The translations under genes were made by a program, and so were the position numbers. This document shows positions 6,051 through 15,461 of a DNA stretch of 15,461 nucleotides, piece by piece; position 1 is the first letter of the stretch; each line of letters opens with the position of its first letter. Source of the stretch: Burkholderiaceae bacterium (GTDB lineage Bacteria; Pseudomonadota; Gammaproteobacteria; Burkholderiales; Burkholderiaceae_C); the NCBI GenBank assembly GCA_031256125.1, contig JAIRRE010000031.1, positions 1-15,461 on the forward strand. Direction: 5' to 3'. The notes under the pieces were generated by a model. The model ran no database searches. It was not told the DNA's origin and saw nothing but the letters and a program-made list of their open reading frames with translations.

Positions 6051-8029
6051 ACCTCCACCGCGTCGCCGTGCAACTCCATCAACTCGCGGCGCGCGGCGGC
6101 CTCGCCTTTACCCATCAGCTTGGTGATTTCGCCGGTGGTCTGCGCCGCATCGAACCGCCCCAGGCGCACCGGCAACATGCGGCGGGTATCGGGGTTGAGG
6201 GTGGTTTCCCAAAGCTGCTCAGCGCTCATTTCGCCCAGCCCTTTAAAGCGCCCCACGCTCCATTTGTCTTCGGGCACGCCGTCCTTGCGCAGTTTGTCAA
6301 TAACTGCTTCCAATTCGGCCTGGTCGAGCGCGTAGATTTTTTGCGCTGGTTTTTTGCCGCGCGCGGGCGCGTCGATGCGAAACAACGGCGGCCTGGCAAC
6401 GTACACATGCCCGGCCTCGATTAACCGGGGAAAGTGTTTAAAGAATAGCGTCAGCAACAACACCTGAATGTGCGCGCCATCCACATCGGCATCCGACAAA
6501 ATACAAATCTTGCCGTAGCGCAGACCGGATAAATCGGCGTCATCGCCCGGCCCATGCGGATCGACGCCGATGGCTACCGCGATGTCATGCACCTCGGTGT
6601 TCTTGAACAGCAGGTCGCGCTCGACCTCCCAGGTGTTGAGCACCTTGCCGCGCAGCGGCAGCACGGCTTGCGTTTCCTTGTCGCGCCCCATCTTGGCGCT
6701 GCCGCCAGCGGAATCGCCCTCGACCAGAAAAACCTCATTGAGCGCCAAATCGCGGCTTTCGCAATCGGTGAGTTTGCCCGGCAGCACGGCCACGCCGCTG
6801 CCCTTGCGCTTTTCGACCTTCTGCCCGGCGCGCTGGCGCGTTTGCGCGGCGCGGATCGCCAGTTCCGCCAGGCGCTTGCCGACTTCCACATTGGCGTTGA
6901 GCCACAGCTCCAACGCCGGACGCACGTAACCGGACACCAGCCGCAGCGCGTCGCGGGAATTGAGGCGCTCCTTGATCTGTCCCTGGAACTGCGGATCGAG
7001 CACCTTGGCCGAGAGCACGTAACTGGCGCGCGCAAACACGTCTTCAGGCATCAGCTTGACGCCCTTGGGCAGCAGTGCGTGCAGCTCGATGAAGCCCTTG
7101 ACGGCCTGAAACAGCCCTTCGCGCAGCCCGCTGTCGTGCGTGCCGCCGGCGGTGGTCGGAATCAGGTTGACGTAACTTTCGCGTACCGGCGCGCCGTCCT
7201 CGGTAAAAGCTACCGCCCACTGTGCGCCTTCGCCTTCGGCAAAGCTGCCGTCGTCCTTGTCGGCGTAACCTTCGCCCTCGAAGATCGGGATCACCGGATC
7301 GGCAGGCAGCGCCTGCTCCAGATAGTCGCGCAAGCCGCCTTTGTATTGCCAGGTCTGCGTCTCTTTTTTCTTTTCGTCGGCCAGTTGCACCGTGATGCCC
7401 GGCATCAGCATCGCCTTGCTGCGCAGCAGGTGCGTCAGTTCCGCTACCGGCAGCGCGGGCGACTCGAAGTACCGCGCATCGGGCCACACCCGCACGGTGG
7501 TGCCGTGGCGGCGCTCGCCTTCGGCTTGGGCACGCACGACCAGCTTTTCGGCCACGTCGCCGCCCGCGAACGCCATGCGCGCTGTCTGCCCGTCGCGCTG
7601 CGTTACCACTTCCAGCCGCAGCGCCAGCGCGTTGGTCACCGAAACGCCCACCCCGTGCAACCCGCCCGCGAAGGCATACGCGCCGCCCGCGCCCTTGTCG
7701 AACTTGCCGCCCGCGTGCAGGCGCGTAAAGACGATCTCCAGCACCGGCACCCCCTCATCGGGGTGCAGGCCGAACGGAATGCCACGCCCGTCGTCTTCCA
7801 CGCCGACCGAAGCGTCGGCGTGCAGCGTGACCTTGATGCGCTTGCCATAACCGGCCAGCGCCTCGTCGGCGGCGTTGTCGATGGCCTCCTGCACCACATG
7901 CAGCGGATTGTCAGTGCGCGTGTACATACCGGGCCGCTGCTTGACCGGCTCCAGCCCCTTCAAAACGCGGATCGACCCCTCCGAATAACCTGCCTGCGGC
8001 GCGGCGGAACTGGTTGGCGGCTTGGACAT
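6041..8029 (-). CDS. parE: DNA topoisomerase IV subunit B (ParE)
   Basis: This is the ATPase subunit of topoisomerase IV, which pairs with ParC to decatenate replicated chromosomes. The 662-residue protein has a GHKL ATPase domain with catalytic Glu48 in VVQEAIDNAADEA, DDGRGIP (79-85) and GGLHGVGVSVTNA (122-134). A transducer domain follows, then the TOPRIM domain with EGDSAGG (437-443) and the metal-binding DADVDG (513-518), and the C-terminal FKGLGEM (595-601). The length without a GyrB-type insert favours ParE over GyrB. ATG 8029 (MSKPPTSS) was chosen because the 36 further upstream codons look non-coding and overlap the plcP promoter region. parC is not in the window. higBA follows after a terminator. 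Confidence 0.95.
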   Translation of the reverse strand: MSKPPTSSAAPQAGYSEGSIRVLKGLEPVKQRPGMYTRTDNPLHVVQEAIDNAADEALAGYGKRIKVTLHADASVGVEDDGRGIPFGLHPDEGVPVLEIVFTRLHAGGKFDKGAGGAYAFAGGLHGVGVSVTNALALRLEVVTQRDGQTARMAFAGGDVAEKLVVRAQAEGERRHGTTVRVWPDARYFESPALPVAELTHLLRSKAMLMPGITVQLADEKKKETQTWQYKGGLRDYLEQALPADPVIPIFEGEGYADKDDGSFAEGEGAQWAVAFTEDGAPVRESYVNLIPTTAGGTHDSGLREGLFQAVKGFIELHALLPKGVKLMPEDVFARASYVLSAKVLDPQFQGQIKERLNSRDALRLVSGYVRPALELWLNANVEVGKRLAELAIRAAQTRQRAGQKVEKRKGSGVAVLPGKLTDCESRDLALNEVFLVEGDSAGGSAKMGRDKETQAVLPLRGKVLNTWEVERDLLFKNTEVHDIAVAIGVDPHGPGDDADLSGLRYGKICILSDADVDGAHIQVLLLTLFFKHFPRLIEAGHVYVARPPLFRIDAPARGKKPAQKIYALDQAELEAVIDKLRKDGVPEDKWSVGRFKGLGEMSAEQLWETTLNPDTRRMLPVRLGRFDAAQTTGEITKLMGKGEAAARRELMELHGDAVEVDV

Positions 8030-8088
8030 AGGCGGGCGATTGTAGAGGGCGCGGGCAGCCTGCCGGATTCGCCACCGGCAGCCACGTC

Positions 8089-8106
8089 CAGTCATAAATA
8101 TGTAAC
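8089..8106 (+). promoter_or_regulatory. PhoB-box-like direct repeat upstream of plcP
   Basis: CAGTCAT (8089-8095), AAAT, then ATGTAAC (8100-8106) has the two seven-base repeats and four-base AT spacer of a Pho box. It matches 15 of 18 positions of CTGTCATAAATCTGTCAC. It ends ten bases before the -10-like TAATAT at 8117, the spacing seen at PhoB-activated promoters that lack a good -35. Known plcP operons respond to phosphate starvation through PhoB. Confidence 0.65.
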
Positions 8107-8116
8107 AATACACATC

Positions 8117-8127
8117 TAATATATAAT
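8117..8127 (+). promoter_or_regulatory. -10 element(s) of the plcP-agt promoter
   Basis: TAATAT (8117-8122) overlaps a perfect TATAAT (8122-8127). Either places the transcript start within a few bases of the plcP ATG at 8136. Because no ribosome-binding site is present, the message may have a very short leader or none. Confidence 0.55.
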
Positions 8128-8135
8128 ATCCAATC

Positions 8136-8957
8136 ATGCCCAGTGTGCGCTCTGTTTTTCTCTCCGATATCCACTTGGGCGCACGCGCAAGCCAAGCTGG
8201 TCACCTGCTTGATTTCCTTCGTGAATATCCCGCCGAACAGATGTTCCTGATCGGCGACACCATCGACTTTTGGGCGATGAGCCGCAGCATCCACTGGAGC
8301 GCCGCGCAGAACGCTGTGGTGCAGAAAATACTGTGCCGCGCACGCTGCGGCGAAAAAGTGATTTTCATACCCGGCAACCACGACGAGGCGCTGCGCGATC
8401 ATCATCTTGGCGCCGTATTCGGGGCCTTATTCGGCGCCGAATACGGCGACATCCGCCTCGAGCGTGAATGGGTGCATCGCACGGCAGACGGCCGCCAGTT
8501 CCTGCTCGTGCATGGCGACGAATTCGACCACGTCACGCGCGATCACAAATGGGCCTCGGTGCTTGGCGATAAAACCTACAACGCGCTCGCTCGCACTAAT
8601 CCCTGGCTTGCGTGGTGGCGGCGCAAGCTGGGCATATCCGGTGATTGGTCGCTCGCGGGTTTTGCCAAGCGCAAGGTCAAGCGTGTGGTTGCACACCTTT
8701 CAAATCTCGAGCAGCGCGTGATCCAGGCGGCGCGCGAGCGCGGGCTTGACGGCGTGATCTTCGGCCATATCCATTTGGCCGCGTTGCGCGAGGTGGACGG
8801 CGTGATGTATATCAATTGCGGCGATTGGGTCGATTCCTGCTCGGCGGTCGTCGAACACCACGACGGCCGTCTCGAACTCGTCTGGTGGAACAAAGTCGTT
8901 CCCGCCACTCCCGCAAACGAACGCCACAACCCTCCCTGCTCGAAGGGGCTTGAATGA
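8136..8957 (+). CDS. plcP: PlcP-type phospholipase C (metallophosphoesterase)
   Basis: The calcineurin-like metallophosphoesterase motifs are all present: DIHLG (Asp11, His13), GDTID (Asp41), GNHD (Asn81, His82), HGDEFD (His126) and GHIH (His211, His213). The family is usually labelled UDP-2,3-diacylglucosamine hydrolase, but LpxH has GNRD where this has GNHDE. The spacing and the segments VVQK, HETADGR-like HRTADGR, INCGDWVDSC and AVVEHHDGR resemble rhizobial PlcP, recalled from memory. PlcP removes the head group from phosphatidylcholine, PE or PG to give diacylglycerol under phosphate starvation. The overlapping glycosyltransferase and upstream Pho box agree with that role. A stretch at about 91-106 (LGAVFGALFGAEYGDI) looks longer than in my recollection of the rhizobial protein. 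ATG 8136 lacks a ribosome-binding site. Confidence 0.8.
   Translation: MPSVRSVFLSDIHLGARASQAGHLLDFLREYPAEQMFLIGDTIDFWAMSRSIHWSAAQNAVVQKILCRARCGEKVIFIPGNHDEALRDHHLGAVFGALFGAEYGDIRLEREWVHRTADGRQFLLVHGDEFDHVTRDHKWASVLGDKTYNALARTNPWLAWWRRKLGISGDWSLAGFAKRKVKRVVAHLSNLEQRVIQAARERGLDGVIFGHIHLAALREVDGVMYINCGDWVDSCSAVVEHHDGRLELVWWNKVVPATPANERHNPPCSKGLE
8411..8448. repeat. Perfect 12-bp inverted repeat inside plcP
   Basis: CGCCGTATTCGG (8411-8422) and CCGAATACGGCG (8437-8448) are exact reverse complements separated by 14 bases. The hairpin lies in the Gly/Ala/Phe-rich segment that appears inserted relative to rhizobial PlcP. Confidence 0.85.
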
Positions 8958-10120
8958 TCCGTGTGCTGATGGTGTCCGACGTGTATTTCCCGCGCGTCAA
9001 TGGCGTATCGACTGCAATTCAAACATACCGCAGCGGACTTGCCGCGCACGGCATCCAGGTTTATCTAATTGCGCCGCGCTACGGCGGCGAGGACGATCAA
9101 TCGGACATCCTGCGGTTACCTGGCTGGAAAGTGCCGGGCACTCCTGAAGACCGCATCGTCTCGCCACTGGCCATGCGCCGCGCCGCGCTCAAAGCCGCCG
9201 CGGAGGCTGATCTGATCCATATTCAAACGCCGTTCGCCGCGCACTCCGCCGGCATTGCCGCGGCAAGGCGCTACCGTCTGCCGGTCATCGCCACCTACCA
9301 TACCTTGTTTGAGGAGTACTTTCAGCTCTACGCCAAATGGCTTCCAGCCGCACCGCTGCGCGCGTTCGTGCGCGCATTCGCGCGCTATCCATGTAACCAG
9401 TTGACGACGACGATTGTGCCCTCGCAGGCGATGCAACAGCGCCTGCGCGGATACGCCATCCGCGCGCCGCTGCGCGTTCTGCCGACCGGCGTGCCGCTTG
9501 GCCAGTTTGCAATCGTCGATCGACCGGCGCAGCGCGCACGTTTTCGCACGCGCTACGGCATCCCGTTCGACCAGCCCGTTGCTCTTTTCGTCGGTCGCGT
9601 CGCGCACGAGAAGAACATCGGCCTCCTAATCGAAGCGCTAGCGGTTGCGCGCCGCACCTGCCCCGATCTGCTGCTGCTCGTCGCTGGCGAGGGGCCGGCG
9701 CTGGCCGATTTGCGGCGACAAGCCGAACGGCTTGGTCAAAGCGCGCATGTGCGCTTTCTCGGCTATTTCGACCGCGAACGCGAATTGCCGGACTGCTATG
9801 CCGCAGCCGACCTGTTCGCCTTCGCATCGCATACCGAAACCCAGGGCCTCGTGCTGATCGAAGCCATGGCGGCCGGCCTGCCGCTGGTCGCGCTCGCCGA
9901 AATGGGCACGCGCGATCTGCTTGTCTCCAGGCGCGGCGCGCTCGTGCCATCCGCCAACGTCGCCGACTTTGCCGCGGCGCTGGTGCAACTGGCTAGCGAC
10001 CCTGCGCTGCGCGAACGGCTCGGGCGCGAGGCGCGCGAACTGGCTCAGGAATGGTCAAACGATACCCTGACCGCGCGGCTCGCCGCGCTCTACCGCGAGC
10101 TGATCGCCAACAACCGGTGA
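8954..10120 (+). CDS. agt: Agt-like glycosyltransferase family 4 (probable diacylglycerol glycosyltransferase)
   Basis: The 388-residue GT-B protein has an N-terminal acceptor domain beginning VLMVSDVYFPRVNGVST, and a C-terminal nucleotide-sugar domain with FVGRVAHEKN (212-221) and the family-4 E-x7-E pair Glu295/Glu303 in HTETQGLVLIEAMAAGLP. It belongs with the DAG glycosyltransferases and mannosyltransferases of GT4. Next to plcP it most likely adds a sugar from a UDP-sugar to the diacylglycerol that PlcP releases, making a phosphorus-free glycolipid at the cytoplasmic face of the membrane, as Agt does in Agrobacterium. Its ATG overlaps the plcP stop (ATGA), implying one operon. Family membership is clear; the acceptor is inferred from context. 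Confidence 0.8.
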   Translation: MIRVLMVSDVYFPRVNGVSTAIQTYRSGLAAHGIQVYLIAPRYGGEDDQSDILRLPGWKVPGTPEDRIVSPLAMRRAALKAAAEADLIHIQTPFAAHSAGIAAARRYRLPVIATYHTLFEEYFQLYAKWLPAAPLRAFVRAFARYPCNQLTTTIVPSQAMQQRLRGYAIRAPLRVLPTGVPLGQFAIVDRPAQRARFRTRYGIPFDQPVALFVGRVAHEKNIGLLIEALAVARRTCPDLLLLVAGEGPALADLRRQAERLGQSAHVRFLGYFDRERELPDCYAAADLFAFASHTETQGLVLIEAMAAGLPLVALAEMGTRDLLVSRRGALVPSANVADFAAALVQLASDPALRERLGREARELAQEWSNDTLTARLAALYRELIANNR

Positions 10121-10121
10121 T

Positions 10122-10141
10122 TGCCGGATCCGCTACCGGCA
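10122..10141. terminator. Hairpin between convergent agt and hsdR
   Basis: TGCCGG (10122-10127) and CCGGCA (10136-10141) form a six-base GC-rich stem with an eight-base loop in the 32-bp gap between the two converging genes. It lacks a T run on either strand, so a bidirectional terminator role is only possible. Confidence 0.35.
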
Positions 10142-10152
10142 GTCACGCCCGG

Positions 10153-13361
<3,209 letters not shown>

Positions 13362-13362
<1 letters not shown>

Positions 13363-13445
13363 TAGCGTTGCTCCTTCTCGGCGGTGGACTTTTTGAATTC
13401 GAGGGTGACGGATTCGCCAGCGGCGAGCCAGGCGAGCTTATTCAT
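13362..13445 (-). pseudogene. 27-codon AlbA_2-domain stub upstream of hsdR
   Basis: A minus-strand frame from ATG 13445 to TAA 13362-13364 encodes [10 protein letters not shown] followed by [17 protein letters not shown]. This matches only the first strand and helix of AlbA_2 (Schlafen-like, formerly AAA_4) proteins, in which LEFKxS is typical and which normally continue TLCAFAN with a nucleotide-binding fold. It overlaps the 3' end of the PDDEXK gene by eight bases and hsdR by one. Its codons for AEKE contain the hsdR ribosome-binding site. I read it as a decayed gene kept because it couples the two flanking genes, though a functional short leader peptide cannot be excluded. A similar stub lies at 14475-14675. 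Confidence 0.7.
13371..13430. repeat. Copy 1 of a 60-bp direct repeat (AlbA_2 stub)
   Basis: Aligned without gaps to 14589-14648, 50 of 60 positions agree by hand count, with a longest identical run of 17 bases. Both copies are in the same reading frame on the minus strand. The differences fall mostly at synonymous or conservative positions, as expected for diverged homologous genes. Confidence 0.8.
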
Positions 13446-14478
13446 TCTGGCTTTCCAGTTCGCGCTCGATCTGCTCGATGCTGGGCAGGCTGGTTTGCAG
13501 TTCTTCGGGCAGCGATTCGATCAATTGATATTCCGCCACGCCAATCGGCTGAGCCTTGTCGCGCAACGCATATTCGGCCACCACCTTGTTCTTGCTCTTG
13601 CACAGCAGCAGGCCGATGGTGGGATTGTCGTGTCCAGCCTTGACTTGCATATCCACGGCGGTCAGATAGAAGCTCAACTGCCCCAGATGCTCCGGCTTGA
13701 ATTTTTCGGCCTTGAGTTCGACGACCACGTAGCAGCGTAACTTGAGGTGATAGAACAGCAGGTCGATGAAAAAATCATCACCGCCGACTTCCAGGTGAAC
13801 TTGGCGGCCGACAAAGGCAAAACCCGCGCCCAGTTCCAGCAGAAACTGGGTGATGTGTCTCACCAAGGCGGATTCGATCTCGCGCTCATCGGCCTCCTTG
13901 CTCACATCAAGAAAGTCGAACAGATAAGGGTCTTTGAGCGACTCGCGGGCCAAATCACAGCCTGGTGCTGGCAGGCGTTCGGCAAAGTTGGTAACCGCAT
14001 GGCCCTGGCGCTCCAGTCGGCGGGTTTCGATGTGGATGTTCAATACATTGCGTGACCAGCCGTTCTCAATCGCAGCCTGAGCATAGGCCAAACGCTGTTC
14101 TGGTTGCTTGAGCCTGGTCAGTAGCACCAAGTTGTGCCCCCAAGGCAATTGTCCAACAGCTTGTTGGACAATTGCCGCATCCGGCCAAGCCTCGGCAAAA
14201 GACCGCATGTACATCAAGTTAGCGCGAGAAAAGCCCTTCATGTCAGGAAAGGCCGCTCTAAGATCGTGCGCCAACCGCTCGATCACCTTGGCGCCCCAGC
14301 CTTGCTGCGCCTGCCGTTGCAGAATGTCGCGGCCAATCTGCCAGTAAAGCAGCACCAGTTCGCGGTTGACCGCCAGCGCCGCGCGCTGTTGGGCAGTGTG
14401 GATACGGCTTTTCAGTTCTGCCAGCCAGTCGGCATAGCCTTCAGGGACTAGGCGCAAGGATGTGGGGGTGTTACTCAT
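13438..14478 (-). CDS. PDDEXK nuclease-domain protein, YhcG/DUF1016 family
   Basis: The 346-residue protein has the DUF1016 N-terminal helical region (about 15-165, with NRELVLLYWQIG, MYMRSFAEAWPD and LPWGHNLVLL). A C-terminal PDDEXK nuclease domain follows: Asp239 in DDFFIDLLFYH, Glu254-x-Lys256 in VVVELKAEKF, then GQLSFYLTAVD and GLLLCKSKN. All nuclease residues are intact. Members often sit inside type I restriction loci and defence islands; the biochemical role is not established in general. AGGGAG five bases before ATG 14478 is a strong ribosome-binding site. The gene overlaps stubs on both sides (ATGA upstream, eight bases downstream), consistent with one operon ending in hsdR. A 33-base palindrome lies within it. 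Confidence 0.92.
   Translation of the reverse strand: MSNTPTSLRLVPEGYADWLAELKSRIHTAQQRAALAVNRELVLLYWQIGRDILQRQAQQGWGAKVIERLAHDLRAAFPDMKGFSRANLMYMRSFAEAWPDAAIVQQAVGQLPWGHNLVLLTRLKQPEQRLAYAQAAIENGWSRNVLNIHIETRRLERQGHAVTNFAERLPAPGCDLARESLKDPYLFDFLDVSKEADEREIESALVRHITQFLLELGAGFAFVGRQVHLEVGGDDFFIDLLFYHLKLRCYVVVELKAEKFKPEHLGQLSFYLTAVDMQVKAGHDNPTIGLLLCKSKNKVVAEYALRDKAQPIGVAEYQLIESLPEELQTSLPSIEQIERELESQNE
14144..14176. repeat. 15-bp perfect inverted repeat inside the PDDEXK gene
   Basis: The arms GGCAATTGTCCAACA (14144-14158) and TGTTGGACAATTGCC (14162-14176) are exact reverse complements separated by three bases. On the coding strand the region specifies AIVQQAVGQLPW, so it is within frame and part of the conserved DUF1016 domain. 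Confidence 0.9.
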
Positions 14479-14675
14479 GCCGGCTCCCTGATAATGGCCT
14501 CAGGCGCTGTAGTCAACGGTTTCGCTTTCAATGCCAATCTCGATTCCATAGGCACGTTGGCAAAGACGCACAACGTGCGACAGGCGCGCTCTTTCTCGGC
14601 GGAGGATTTTTTGAATTCGAGGGTAGTGGATTTGCCGGAGGCTAGCCAAGTGGCAATCTGTTCTAGCGACGTCAT
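14475..14675 (-). pseudogene. Truncated AlbA_2-domain gene between herA and the PDDEXK gene
   Basis: ATG 14675 opens a 66-codon frame beginning MTSLEQIATWLASG, then KSTTLEFKKSSAEKERACR and TLCVFAN, the first third of an AlbA_2 ATP-binding domain. After FAN the expected glycine-rich nucleotide-binding segment is missing and the tail (PMESRLALKAKPL onward) is unfamiliar. In the next frame the same bases read YGIEIGIESETVDYSA and a stop, which looks protein-like, so a junction or frameshift near 14560 is likely. Both ends overlap neighbours by the four-base ATGA arrangement. It is therefore either a deletion remnant retained for coupling or a short functional protein; I favour a remnant. Confidence 0.65.
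14589..14648. repeat. Copy 2 of the 60-bp direct repeat (AlbA_2 stub)
   Basis: Partner of 13371-13430, in the same orientation and 1218 bp away, so the pair brackets the PDDEXK gene. Recombination between the copies would delete that gene and fuse the stubs in frame. Confidence 0.8.
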
Positions 14676-15461
14676 GTTTCCGCCTGCTGTATCGTCCACT
14701 TATCCTGAAATGCAGGTCCGTCTGATTTTGGGCGGTTAATAGGTGGCGTTATTTGCAGTGTCAGCGGAATGGGGAAATCTGTCCCTATGATTACAGCTTC
14801 ACCGGGGAGGAGATTCGGCAAAAAAGCAGAAGCCGTCCGATCAATTTCTCCACAGGCGCGTTCAACAATTTCCCTGTCCTTGTCGTTGGTTAACCTATGA
14901 ACAATCAATGTGCCTAATTGACTCAAAACGCCTTCGGTAATATCTCGGGGACGTTGGCTTGCTAGACAGATAGTCAACCCATATTTGCGTCCTTCCTTAG
15001 CAATGATCTCAAAAGCATCAAGTCGTGCTTGGTAGTCTTCTGTACCTATATGCCCACCAAGAAAATTGTGTGCCTCGTCTACAAGTGTCACAACAGGACA
15101 TAGATTAAACTTCCCTGACCGTGCTTCTTGTAAAAGATGGCGGCCTATCGCATTCGCAATAATTTGGCGGGCGTGATATTCGTAGGAAACCCCGCTTAGA
15201 CAGATGCGTAACAATTGCTCTTCACCATCAAGAAAGTCAGAAATTTTATTAATAATAGAGATTGTGCCATTTGTCTGGAATACACATGAGAACGCAGGTG
15301 CGGTCAATACCGCATTGACTCGTGCGACCAATGATAAGCAATACGAAAAGTTCCCATCTTCTCCACCCCATTTAGTCGAATCTTTTCCTTTTTGAGGGTA
15401 TGGAAGGAATCCTTCTGGATAAACGCACTCTTGCTCAATCTGTGCTACCAAATAATTAACA
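14672..15461 (-). CDS. HerA/DUF87-type ATPase, C-terminal part (cut by window edge)
   Basis: The minus-strand frame is open to the right edge, giving 262 visible codons; the apparent start near 15451 is a TTG inside the gene. The Walker B segment PVVTLVDEAHNFLGG is followed by KEGRKYGLTICLASQRPRDI and SQLGTLIVHRLTNDKDREIVERA, the signature order of HerA/FtsK-like DNA-translocating ATPases. The Walker A half lies outside the window. Bacterial HerA proteins often act with a nuclease or NADase partner (SIR2, DUF4297 or others) in phage defence; any such partner would be to the right. GC content is far lower than in hsdR (33% and 43% in two hand-counted 60-base lines, against 65% in one hsdR line), suggesting a separate origin. 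The stop overlaps the stub start (ATGA). Confidence 0.85.
   Translation of the reverse strand, partial: VNYLVAQIEQECVYPEGFLPYPQKGKDSTKWGGEDGNFSYCLSLVARVNAVLTAPAFSCVFQTNGTISIINKISDFLDGEEQLLRICLSGVSYEYHARQIIANAIGRHLLQEARSGKFNLCPVVTLVDEAHNFLGGHIGTEDYQARLDAFEIIAKEGRKYGLTICLASQRPRDITEGVLSQLGTLIVHRLTNDKDREIVERACGEIDRTASAFLPNLLPGEAVIIGTDFPIPLTLQITPPINRPKSDGPAFQDKWTIQQAET

Larger units (their letters stand above)
8030..8135. other. Divergent promoter region parE / plcP
   Basis: The left half is GC-rich leader for parE; the right half (8089-8135) is AT-rich and holds the plcP promoter with a PhoB-box-like repeat. For parE, TTGGAT and TATTGT 17 bases apart on the minus strand are a weak candidate promoter in the same AT-rich block. 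Confidence 0.5.

Noticed and set aside
6554..8119. 521-codon open frame on the plus strand opposite parE
   Set aside because: It mirrors the parE coding frame in GC-rich DNA, is rich in Arg/His/Ala and shows no domain. parE has all its catalytic motifs across the same stretch.
8030..8137. N-terminal extension of ParE
   Set aside because: The added 36 residues are unlike ParE and cover the AT-rich plcP promoter.
8136..8957. Calling the metallophosphoesterase LpxH
   Set aside because: LpxH has GNRD, lacks the INCGDWV segment and is not usually paired with a GT4 enzyme; PlcP fits better, though LpxH-like activity is not excluded.

Overview
The window is GC-rich, densely coded bacterial chromosome, apart from an AT-richer stretch at the right end. 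Protein families and gene order (acoR/aldehyde dehydrogenase, tsaE-amiC facing queG, parE, a PlcP/Agt pair) suggest a betaproteobacterium. I cannot name a genus from the sequence.

Left part (1-2230): the 5' end of an AcoR-type sigma-54 activator runs off the left edge. It is divergent from a complete ExaC/AcoD-type NAD-dependent aldehyde dehydrogenase. The 317-bp gap between them holds a GG-N10-GC sigma-54 promoter and a small inverted repeat, which fits activation of the dehydrogenase by its neighbour.

Housekeeping part (2350-8029): amiC (cell-wall amidase) overlaps tsaE (t6A tRNA modification). tsaE starts head-to-head, with overlapping start codons, against queG (queuosine synthesis). A higBA toxin-antitoxin pair with a hairpin at its junction sits between queG and parE (topoisomerase IV subunit B). 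parE ends in a likely intrinsic terminator.

Lipid part (8036-10120): a metallophosphoesterase and a family-4 glycosyltransferase overlap by 4 bp. Motifs and pairing match PlcP (phospholipase C) and Agt (diacylglycerol glycosyltransferase), the phosphate-starvation lipid-remodelling cassette. A PhoB-box-like sequence, 15 of 18 positions matching the consensus, lies just upstream.

Defence part (10153-15461, all minus strand, running off the right edge): the C-terminal half of a HerA/FtsK-like ATPase, a truncated AlbA_2-domain stub, a PDDEXK/DUF1016 nuclease, a second 27-codon AlbA_2 stub, and a complete type I restriction subunit HsdR. Every junction overlaps by 1 to 8 bp, so the set looks like one translationally coupled operon. 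hsdM and hsdS are not in the window. The two stubs share a 60-bp repeat (83% by hand count), and the herA part is much AT-richer than hsdR, so the island appears assembled from pieces of different origin.

The observations most worth follow-up are the PlcP-Agt cassette with its Pho box, the stub-linked HerA/PDDEXK/HsdR arrangement, the hairpin at the higB-higA junction, and two long perfect inverted repeats inside coding sequence. No tRNA, rRNA, CRISPR array or complete insertion sequence was seen.
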